In this document: piece after piece, positions 55,339 through 64,000 of the stretch | How the letters are laid out: every line of letters begins with the position of its first letter | Position numbering within the stretch: position 1 is the stretch's first letter | Assembly: GCA_029339195.1 (NCBI GenBank) | Contig: JAPTJF010000022.1 | Coordinates: 186,001-250,000, forward strand | Reading direction: 5' to 3' | DNA: 64,000 nucleotides | From: Micractinium sp. NFX-FRZ | Taxonomy: Eukaryota; Chlorophyta; Trebouxiophyceae; Chlorellales; Chlorellaceae | Made by a program: the position numbers and the translations under genes | Notes under the pieces: model-generated | Database searches by the model: none | Seen by the model: only the letters and a program-made list of their open reading frames with translations | Told to the model about the DNA's origin: nothing

Positions 55339-56299
55339 TCAAGTGCACGCGTTTGCAGTGCAGCGCCCAGCGCGGTTGCGCAACTGTGCATGCGTCGGCA
55401 CTGCGGCACCCAGAACAGGCGCTGCTGAGTGAGCTGCTGCCTGCCGCGCGCTCTGGCCGCCAAAGGCTGCTATCGGACTGCAGGCATCACAAGGGCAGAG
55501 CAGCGCGCTGTCAGGACGATGCATGGTGTGTCTGTGCATGCCCGCCCGAACCAAGTGCTGGACCACAGCATGCACAGCAGGGCATGGCAGGGGCCCGCTT
55601 TCGAATGTGCGTGCTGCATGTCCAGGGCAGGTCGTCATGCATGGCTCCAGGGTGCCGCAGCAAAGTGCACCCAAGCTGAGCGTGCGGCCCAGCTGGTGCC
55701 GAGGGTAGATCCCCCCTCCCCTCCCAATGTAGTCACCTCCGGAGCTTGGGAGGAGTGAGTCGCAATGGGCGGAGCTGTACTGGGTGCCACATGTGGCCGC
55801 AGGGGCTGCGCATGCTGCGGCGACGGCAGCCCCTGCGCTGCGGCTGCTGGTCTGGCTGCTGTGGCTGAGGGTGCGCAGGCTGGGCAGGCTGCTGGTGGGA
55901 GGCGGCAGGCTGGGCAGGCTGCCGCAGTGCGTGGTGGCAGCGCTGGCATGGTGAGTGGGGGGCTGTGGGCACGGGGCCTGCGTGGTGGGCTGGCAGGCAT
56001 GCTGCGTGCGGGGGCCTCCTTCCGACCTCAGCAGGCTCTCCAGGTAGGAGCTGTGCGCCTCCAACTGCAGCTGCAGCCGGCGCTGGGCCTGCAGGCCATG
56101 GAGGGGCGGGTGCAAACAGCAGGGCTGTTGGGTGCATGGGACAGGCCGGCCGGCAGACCGGCTGCGAGGCGGCGCAGGCAGGCAGAGGGGCAGGCAGGCG
56201 TGGGATGATCCAGTGCCACTGCAGGCAAGCTGGCAGGCAGGCAGGTGCAGACAGGCACGGGCGGGCGCAGGCAGTTGGGCAGGCAGGCATGGGCAACCG

Positions 56300-56331
<32 letters not shown>

Positions 56332-58443
56332 CACAGCATGCCACACCTCCATTGTGGCCGCCAGCTGGCTCTGCATCTGAAGCTGCATCTGGAGCGCCTG
56401 CCGCAGCAGCCCGTGCGTGCTCTGCTGCGGCTGTGCCCCCTGCTGCTGCTCCTGGGCCGGCTGCAGAGGCTGCAGCGGCTGCTCATGTGCTGCTGGCTGG
56501 ACCGGCTGCTGCTGCACCTGCTGCTCCTGCATGGCTGGATACAGGGGCTGCTGCTGCGTGGCTGGCTGCAGTGGCTGCTGTGGCTCCACGGGCGGCTGCT
56601 GCCACCGCCGCTGGTCACAATGCGGCTGTGGCCACTGCTGCTGCTGAGCCTGCTGCTGCTGTTGAGCCTGCTGCCACTGCTGCTGCTGAGCCTGCTGCCA
56701 CTGCTGCTGCTGAGCCTGCTGCCACTGCTGCTGCATGTGCGGGTCCTGCACAAGCTCCTGACACTGCTCTGTGCCTGCCTCTGGTACCAAGGCTGCACAC
56801 AGTGCAGACGCCAGGGGCCCATCAGCCGCTCCAGCTGCCTGCACCTCTGCCCCTGCAGCAGCCCCGGCTCCGCTGCTCAGCGGTGCACGGATGCTGGGCG
56901 CATCGCCGCAGGCCGCTAACACCCCAAGGTCCCAGCTCCAGCCGAGGCCCGTCAGGCAAAGCAGGCTCTCCTCCTCGTCATCACCGCCTGCGCTCAGCAG
57001 CGCTGCCACCTCCATGCTAGGGACGCTCTCCAGATCACACGCCAGGCTGCCGCTGGGCAGCGCCTGACTGCCGCCGCGTGGGGAGCCGCTGCCACTGCCA
57101 CAGCAGCCTTCCGTGGCGCCTGCAGCTGGCTCCACCTCCGCCTCCGCCTCAAACATCTCGCTCATCCAGTCATTGCTGCACCCGTCAAAGCCGCCGCTGC
57201 TGCCCGCCTGCACGCCGCTGGGGCCAGAGGGCACGGCGGAGCGCCTGCCGCCGTGCCGCTTGCGCTTGCGCTTGCCGCCGGTGCCGGCGCAGCCGCCGGG
57301 CAGCACGGTGCGGTATTTTTGCAGGTGGGACTTTATGTGGAACAGGGTCAGCTCTGCAGGAGGCGGGGGTGCGGGGAGGGGGGGGCGGGACAGGCTATCG
57401 GCTGGGGTGTGTGGCAGGTGTGGCTTTGAGGGCCGGATGAGGCAGGCGGAGCAGGGCCGACCCTGGCCGGGGCTGGCCGACCCCCCGGCAGCTGCCCACC
57501 CGCACAGGAGGCTGCAGAGCTTTTGAGCCCTGCAGGCTGCCTTGGCCACACATGGGCATGGCTTGACAGGCCAGCTCGCCTCCACTGAGCTGCCCCACCC
57601 TGCCCACGCTTCTGCCTTGTGCGCATGCTGACCTGGCATGCCCATCACCTCCAGGATGCGCTTGGGGGTGGCCGTGAAGGCGCCACCTGCATGCAGGGGG
57701 CGACACGAGGGGGCAATCAGCCACTGAGCGCCACTGAGCGCAAGGTCGGTGCCAGCTGCAAGGCTGCACACAGCGCAGCGCGGCGCTGCACTGCGGCTCT
57801 CCCGCTGCCACAGGCGCTGGCCCCTTGCAAGCGGGGGCAGCAGCTTGGCGCAGCACACATCCCCGGTGGCACAGCATGCATGGCGGCACAGCGGTCTAGG
57901 CATGCAAAGCATGCGCAGCACGCACCCAGCTGTTCCACGGCCTCCACAAACTGCTGGTGCAGTCGGGGCGTCCACCGCAGGCGCCCGCGCTTCCAGGGCA
58001 TGTCTGCAGGCAGGCAGGCAGGCAGTTGGCCGGGCCGCCAGGGCGTGGGTACTTGCTGCGCGGGTGGCGCACAGAAGGTTTGAGGGGCGAAGACGGCAGG
58101 GAAGTCTGCGGCGAGGCAGGTGCACGATCAGTGGCGGACGCAATGCTGCTGGTTGCCCCGGCAGCAGCTCATGCAGGCCAGTTGGGTGGACCCACGACGC
58201 CACCCTTGCAGGGAGTAGAGTGGCCAACCGGCTCTGGCGGACCTGCTGCAGTTGCTGCCCATTTTTACCTGGGTGGGGAGCCGGCGCTAGTTGAGGCTGG
58301 GGGTGGGGCACGTCTGGCAGCAGACTGACAGTCTCGGCAGAGGGCCGCCAGGCGGCAAGGGGCACAACAGGGCCGGCGGGGACCAAGCCAGCCTCAGGTG
58401 AGTGCATCAGCGGGGGAGGGAGGGCCTGCGCTGGGAGGGGCAT
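55339..58443 (-). CDS. PHR1/PSR1-type GARP MYB-CC transcription factor
   Basis: Predicted 721-residue DNA-binding regulator. Exons (minus): 58443-58269, 58105-57926, 57686-57633, 57353-56347 and 56088-55339; all phases agree. The GARP/MYB domain runs from about residue 95 to 150: KRGRLRWTPRLHQQFVEAVE, then ATPKRILEVMGMPG, then LTLFHIKSHLQKYR. KSHLQKYR is the hallmark of PHR1-class factors. A basic KRKRKRHGGRR follows. The MYB-CC coiled-coil segment is split by the last intron, TME|AQRRLQLQLEAHSSYLESLL near residues 470-495. Between them is a Gln-rich activation-like region with WQQAQQQQ repeats. The family (PHR1 in plants, PSR1 in Chlamydomonas) controls phosphate-starvation genes. The Ser/Cys-rich C-terminal about 200 residues after the coiled coil match nothing I know; an unseen intron there is possible. 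It lies tail to tail with the giant phosphatase gene. Confidence 0.85.
56300..56332. repeat. (CAGG)n microsatellite in intron
   Basis: Eight CAGG units lie in the last intron of the PSR1-like gene, beside degenerate GGCAGGCAGG runs from 56220 on. Confidence 0.85.
56634..56740 (-). repeat. Coding 24-27-bp repeat encoding WQQAQQQQ units
   Basis: Four tandem units of CTGCTGCTGAGCCTGCTGCCA on the plus strand encode repeated WQQAQQQQ on the minus strand within the PSR1-like Gln-rich region. The repeat number is probably variable between strains. Confidence 0.85.
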
Positions 58444-61400
58444 TTGTTGCTCTGTTTATATGCCGCCTGGGCAGCCTTACAACTACTGAAGGATTTGTAA
58501 CCTGCTCAAAGGGGAATGCAGCTTCGTAGCGGTGCGGTACCTGGGCATCCCAGTTCCCGGCACCGGGATGCGCCGGCACCGCAGTGCGGGACCCGGGCTA
58601 AAACAGATGCGGCCGTCTCTTGTGCAATGTCAAGGGCGTATGGTGGGCAGGCTCACCGTGAGGCATGCGGGAACTTGGAGAAGCGGCCCCCGGGCCGGGC
58701 AGGGTTCCTGCATGGCAAGATAGTCTGCAGCAGCCTGCTGCAGTCGCGTCTGGTGTGCCTGAGCCTCCTGAAGTGCGGACGCGGGAAGTGCGGGACAGAC
58801 GGAGCCCGCCGTGGGGACCTCCGGGTTACGCAACACGAGTTTAGGACGTCGCCCCGTGGGTCGCTGACGCTTGCATGTGATGCGAGAAACAGAAGGGGAG
58901 TCGATGGCCGGCCATGCCGGTGTGCATTAAACTCTTCGCCAGCGTGGTGCCAGCAGGTCAATCACGGCAATCGCGCTAGTGTGCTCTATTTCAGAGGTGC
59001 TTCACAGGTGAATGCGCTATACTGTACATCATCCGTCATGAAGCTCCATAGCGAGAACCGGCGGTCAACAGTGCAGAGCAGCCTCCAAACACAGGTATTG
59101 TGCAACGGCCGCTGCCTGCCGCTCTCGGAAGCGGATTGGGACTAAAGAAGAGTGCCAGTGCACGGTGTGCGGTCGCACTGGGCGAGGTCCGACCGGGCAG
59201 CGTGGTAGGCACCGTACGCCCCGGTTGGCTTAACTGGCCGACTTGCTGCGCCGCTTGTTGCGTGAGCAGGCGTTGCCGGCTGAGCGCCAAAGAGGGGAGA
59301 CGCAGCGCCGTACGGCGCCGGCTCGCCGCGCCCAAGGACCGAAGAGCCGCGGTACCATCGTGCTGCTAGCACGGCGGGCGCTGCTGCCGCCGCTCCGTTC
59401 CGCAGGCCAGGTAGCTCCATGCACCTGCATTCAAGCAGTGCAGCAGGGCGCACAGGCCGGGGTCTAAGCAGAGTGGGCCTACACGGTGCCAGGGCGGTGC
59501 AGAGTGCGCACAAGCAGGCGCGCCATGCTGCTGCGCCTCTGCGTGTCGCCGCACACATGCAGCATCCGCGTGGCGCCTGCCAGCGCAGGTGGGTTCATCA
59601 TGCGCGTCATGCTTGCGGATGGCGGGACCACCGGCATGCCTATGGCAACTGTCACAGGGCAGGCGGGCGGGCAAGTTTGCCTGTGCTGCAGGCTTGGTGC
59701 CAGGTGATCACCTCATGAGGGCAATTCCTTATGTGGAGTGTGCACCGACATGGAAGGGTGCGCCAGACCTGCACAGCAGCGCCGAGTGTGGCACAGCTGG
59801 CCGAGGTCAGCGGGTGCAGGGCGGGCTGCCCATGTAGGTGCGGCAGCGCATGGTGTGCCAAACTCTGCCAAACGTGCTGAGCAGTGCGCCGCCCAGCTTT
59901 TGCATTGGCGCCACGTCACGTGTGTCACCCGCACATGCTGGCAGGTCACGCTGGCACAGCGCCTGAGCTAAACTTGGGCCAGCAGGCAGCGCGGTATCAT
60001 TCACTGCCCCAGGCCGGCCGCACTGCGCATGCACAGGGACGCCGCCGGATAGAGGGAGAGCAGCAGCACAATTGCCGGCGCACATGCCTGCACCACCCTC
60101 ACACCCATCGTGCTGACCAAAGCCCAAACACTGCAGCTGCCTGCTGTGGCGGCTGCTCGCATGCGGGCTGTGCGGCGCTCAACCGAAGCCGCTGCGGCAG
60201 CGCCTCCCACCTGCGGATGGTGCGCGTAAAGACACATTCCGCCCCTGTCTCTCTCAGTCAGGTAGGCATGGAGGCACGGGCTGCAAGGGCCGGCGGCACG
60301 CGGGCTCACTCAGCTCAGCTGGCGGTGCCGACAGGTGGGGCGGGACCGGCCCGGCCCGCCTGCAGCGCAGCCCTCTGGCTGCCTCTGGCTGCTCATTGCC
60401 ATCGCTGCCCAGCTGCCCTACGCCCCTTGCGAGTCATTGGACCTGCCAGGCGGGCTCGTGCAGGCTCCCAGGCCAACAGCACTCAAAAGGACCAGCTGGA
60501 GCTCAGCCTTGTGTGAGCCACAACTGGCAGAGTGGGCGGGCTGCTGCACGCCGGGCAACCACAGCTGTGCTTGTGATGAAGTCCACCGTTTGGGGCGAAA
60601 CGTTTGGGACCGAAGCCGCACAAACACGTCAGCCGAAGAATGATCGGGGGTATATGCCTGGATGCCCTGCCAGGTCGTGCAGACCTGGCAGCCTGGGCAA
60701 CCACATCGTCGATGAATCGTCGTCTAAGGGCTAATATTGTGCTAAGACCAACGCATGCCCTTACCATGTAAACAAACAACAAGACCAAGCACCTTGCAGC
60801 AAGCTTCCCTGACGTGGCCCCAGTGGCGCGCTGGTGCAGGCTGCACCGACGGCGACCGCAGCACGCCCCGGACAGCCAGGCAGGGCACGAGCAAGCCAGT
60901 GCAGGCACTGCTGACGAGTGACATTCCCTGTTGCCATGAATGATATGTCCCCTCAGTGCACGCATGTCACACAGTCAAACACCCACTCTGGCCAGGCTCC
61001 TCTCCGCCTGCCCGCCGCTGTGGGACTGCTTCAGTCGCCGCCAGCCCCCAAACACGCTTGCTCTCAGCGGCCAATGCATGTGCCCAGCATCGCAGGCCGC
61101 TTATATCAGTGCACGTGCGTGAGTGGTGTTGTGCTGGGCGGTGTTACGGCAGTCAGGGGCGGCGGCATAGTGGATGGGCAAATGGGCCTTGGGAGTGCAT
61201 GGTGAGGCGTGGGCAGACGCACGCACAGGGATGCTGTTTCGGTTGCTTGTTTGCGAAAGAGTAGAGTTGGGGGGAGGTGGAGAATAGATACCCAGCCAGG
61301 GGAGATTTATCGCATACATGAGATGCTGCAGCCATAATGGGGAAGGTTGCTTAGCATACACCGTGCCGGTTCTACAGATACTGGTCGAAATACAGGGGGT

Positions 61401-61491
61401 GCTTTGGGGGGTGCAGGGCTGGCACCACTTCCGCCACATCAATGACACAGCGCCCGGGCCTCAAAGGAGGAGGGAGGGGCACCTGCAGGCC
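58444..61491. other. 3-kb intergenic region, no supported gene
   Basis: This is the 5' flank of the PSR1-like gene and the 3' flank of the CNOT11-like gene. Long open frames exist (58516-59145 and 59884-60516, plus strand) but show no domain, no splice support and Cys/Arg/His-rich composition typical of chance frames in GC-rich DNA. GC is somewhat lower than in the genes. I recognised no transposon, terminal repeat or RNA gene. Confidence 0.5.
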
Positions 61492-64000
61492 TCACCCAGC
61501 CGCAGCCTCCAAGTCTCTCAGCTGGCGGTACAGGTCGGCCGCCGGCTTGTGCCGCGATTGCTGCAGGGGGCAGGCACGTGGGGCATGGGGCAGGCAGGGA
61601 CACAGGGTGAGGGTGAGTGCTGGGCTTCAACGGCAGCCTACCCAATCCGGGCACCCACACAGCACGCACAGAGGCAGCAGGGCTCGGCAGCCCCAGCCCC
61701 AGGCGGAGCAGCATTGCACTGGCACGGGCGCTGCACGCCAGCTCAGCCCTGCCCTCCCTCTGACCGCTGCTCGCACATGTGCCGCTTGCATGCCCCTGCC
61801 CTGCCTGCCCCGCCCCCGCACAACACCAGCGCTGCCCTGCCCCGCCCCACCTGTATGCAAAAGGACAGCAGCTCAGGCAGGCTCTCAGCCAGGGCCATCG
61901 GCTGCCGCTGCAGCACCAGCCCCACGCACGCGCACAACAGCTTGACGTGCCGGCTCTGCCGCCCGGCATCCATGCAGGCGGCGGTGTCTTGCATGCAGTT
62001 GGCCAGGAAAGTGGCCAGCACCCAGCCAGGCAGCTCGCCGCCGCCTGCCACCTGCAAGCGCAGAGGGACGGGGAGGCCAGGGAGGGATGGCAGGGGTGAC
62101 AAGGGATGGGGGTCGCAAGCAGCAGCGCCTGCTGCTCACACTGTAGAAGGCAGGCCGCCAGGTGTCAGCCAAGGCAGGCCAGGAGGAGAGCACGTGGCAG
62201 GCAACGGTTTGCGCAGGCGGGATGGTGCGCAGCCGGAACGGCCAAGGCAGCAGCGGGCCAAGGCAGCAGCAAGCCAGGCACCCAACCGAGGCTGCAACGG
62301 CACGGCTCTGCCCACGCACCACGGCAGACAGGCACTCCACGCTCTGTGCTGACATGGGCAGCTGCGCCACGGCGGCGCAGTACATGGCCGCCGCGTTGGG
62401 GTGGTGAGCCAGCAGCGCCAGCAGCAGCTGCGGCAGTGGGTGAAGGGCGTGTCAGGGCGTTGACAGGTGGGGAGCAGCGCCGGAGGGCAGGGGCTGGGCA
62501 GCGGGTAGGGGAGCAAGGGCATCATGCCGGGGACGGCGGCAGCGTGCTGGTGCCGGTCTGAGGCCCCCCACAACCAATGGAGGGCCATGCCTCCGCCCAC
62601 CCGCCACCCACCTCGGCCGCCACGCTGCAGTTCTGCTCCACCAGGCCCCTCATGTGGTGCGGCTGCAGGACGGCGCCGCCGTTGCTGCTGCTGCCGCCGC
62701 CGCCGCTGCCGTTGACTGCCGCAGCCAGGGGCATCGTGAGCGTTACAGCCAGCGGGCTGCGCAGCGCCTGCGACAGCTGCTGCTGCACGGCGGGCACCAG
62801 GGGCGCGCATGTGGCCTGCTGCAGCAGCGACCGCAGGCTGCCGAGCTCCTGTTCCCTGGCTTGATGGGCCATCTGCATGTGGTGCTGCCGCGCCACCTCT
62901 GCTGCTTGCCAGGCCTCGTTCGTGTATGGCGGCGGCGCGGGCTGCATCGGGGGCGGCAGCATGCGCGGCGACATGGGCTGCTGCTGCTGCTGCTGCTGCT
63001 GCTGTGGCGACAGGGTTCGCTGCAGAGGGGAGATGGGCTGGTGGAGGGGCGACATCGGCTGCAGCTGCGGCGACATCGGCTGCAGCTGCGGCGAGTGCGG
63101 GTGCTGCTGCGGCGAGAAGGGGTGCTGCTGCTGTGGCGAGAAGGGGTGCTGCTGCTGCAGCCACGGCGGCAGCGCCATTGATGCCCCCGGGCTGCTGCTG
63201 GGGCCGCCGTCCAAGGACAGCGGCGCTGCAGCTGAGCCCTGCCAGGGCAGCGGCGGTGGTGGCTGGCCCAGCGGCAGGCGGCAGAAGGCGATGTGGCTGT
63301 CCAGCGGGGCAGCTGCCTCTGCCAGGACCTGGCGCGGCGTGCGCTGGTGCATCAGCGCTGCAGATGCCAGAGCGGCGCCCTGAGACTGCTGCTGTGCATG
63401 CCAGCTGGGAGACGACGCGGGGCTGCTTCCCAGACTTCCAAGGCTGCCGCTGTTGCCATTGCTGCTGTCCAGGCCTGCAGGCGGCGCCAGCAGGGCGCCA
63501 GCCCAGGCGCGCACAGCGGGCGGCTCGCCGGCGTCTGGCAGGGCCAAGCGGACAAGCGCCTCGCGCGCGCCTGCCGCCCCCGGGGCCGCAAATCGCAGCA
63601 GGTACGCGGCGTTCAGCTTCTCAGCTTCGGTGTAGAGCAGGCCATCCTGCACGGTGGGTGGAAGGGCGGTGAGTGTCGTCAATGGGCCATGGGCGGCGGC
63701 GGCATGCACAACGCCAGCACACACGCACTCCGCTTAGCCAACACGTGAAGGCAAGCACAGGAAGGTAATCTGCTACAAGCACTCTGCCCACGACCAGTCT
63801 CCCTTCCCCACCCACCCGCAGCAGCGTGACGAGTGTGCGCTGCAGCCAGGCCTGGCCGTCGGTGCCGCCGCCAAAGCGCGTCGCCACCGCCTCCGCCACC
63901 GCCGCAAAAGGGTGGCTGTCGGCCGCTAGCAGGCGTAGGAGGTCGCTGGTGGTGTAGAGCGGGTCGGGCGGGGCGCCGGGGGGCGCCAGTTGGTGCTGCA
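61492..64000 (-). CDS. CNOT11-like CCR4-NOT complex subunit, 5' end outside window
   Basis: Exons (minus): 64000-63816 (partial), 63646-62612, 62427-62320, 62051-61851 and 61560-61492. The N-terminal part has SHPFAAVAEAV, LQRTLVTLLRDGLLYTEAEK and LNAAYLLRF, like the N-terminus of CNOT11. The C-terminal part matches the conserved CNOT11 domain: SAQSVECLSAV, WVLATFLANCMQDTAAC, RHVKLLCACVGLVLQ, LLSFCIQ and ADLYRQLRDLE. In animals CNOT11 joins CNOT10 and docks on the NOT1 N-terminus in the mRNA deadenylase. Between them, one exon of about 1 kb encodes a disordered region with a polyQ run and repeated SPQ/SPL units (63000-63170 on the plus strand). The stop is TGA at 61494-61492. Confidence 0.82.
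62979..63170 (-). repeat. Coding polyQ and SP-repeat tract in CNOT11-like gene
   Basis: CTG-rich plus-strand DNA encodes nine Gln in a row and, upstream in the protein, seven or more units of FSPQQQHP, SPQLQPM or SPLHQPI type spaced 7-8 residues apart. Confidence 0.85.

Noticed and set aside
55339..58443. A continuous 1,034-codon open frame on the minus strand read as one exon
   Set aside because: Only parts of it match the GARP/MYB-CC family. The MYB segment KRGRLRWTPRLHQQF lies in another frame, and splice phases require four introns. The long frame is partly intron read-through.
58516..60516. Two plus-strand frames of about 210 codons in the intergenic gap
   Set aside because: No domain, no splice support and chance-like Cys/Arg/His composition. 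Long random frames are common at this GC content.

Overview
This window is nuclear DNA from a green alga, most likely a trebouxiophyte of the Chlorella/Micractinium type. It is very GC-rich. Its genes are split into many short exons with GT-AG introns of about 100-300 bp and a minority of GC-AG introns. Candidate TGTAA polyadenylation signals follow several stop codons. The proteins include a bipartite transit peptide for the thylakoid lumen, Chlamydomonas-type SPPPP cell-wall linkers and a PHR1/PSR1-type regulator. No prokaryotic operons, rRNA, tRNA, CRISPR array or intact transposon was recognised. Exon coordinates were worked out by hand from reading frame, intron phase and splice consensus, and a few may be off by a base or two.

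Layout: 82-1996 (+) 3' part of a SAC3/GANP-domain protein; 2378-7887 (+) F-box/LRR protein with an acidic tail; 8884-12676 (-) chloroplast-type SirB1/transglutaminase-like protein; 12940-13895 (+) small basic protein with a twin-arginine lumen-targeting signal, divergent from the previous gene; 14573-18590 (+) TPR protein with three Cys-rich motifs and a C-terminal J domain; 18895-23724 (+) secreted Cys-rich repeat protein fused to a trypsin-like serine protease; 24268-30723 (-) DCAF11-type WD40 protein; 32415-54161 (+) one giant secreted phosphohydrolase gene; 55339-58443 (-) PHR1/PSR1-type GARP/MYB-CC transcription factor; 61492-64000 (-) CNOT11-like CCR4-NOT subunit, cut by the window edge.

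The standout is 32415-54161. About 59 exons join, with every intron phase consistent, into one predicted 3,160-residue secreted protein. Its order is signal peptide, phytase-like domain, 5'-nucleotidase, second phytase-like domain, purple-acid-phosphatase module, second 5'-nucleotidase, Pro-rich SPPPP linker, and F5/8C (discoidin/fucolectin-like) domain. The metal-ligand motifs look intact in all three metallophosphoesterase domains, so the chain could carry five phosphoester-cleaving domains plus a carbohydrate-binding-type tail. The next gene, tail to tail, is a PSR1-like factor, the family that controls phosphate-starvation responses in green algae and plants. Together they suggest a phosphate-scavenging locus; co-regulation is inference only.

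A second theme is exon birth and decay. Several introns carry degenerate copies of neighbouring exon edges with their splice sites. The two halves of the giant gene differ by introns present in only one copy, yet share one exon that is identical at every base.
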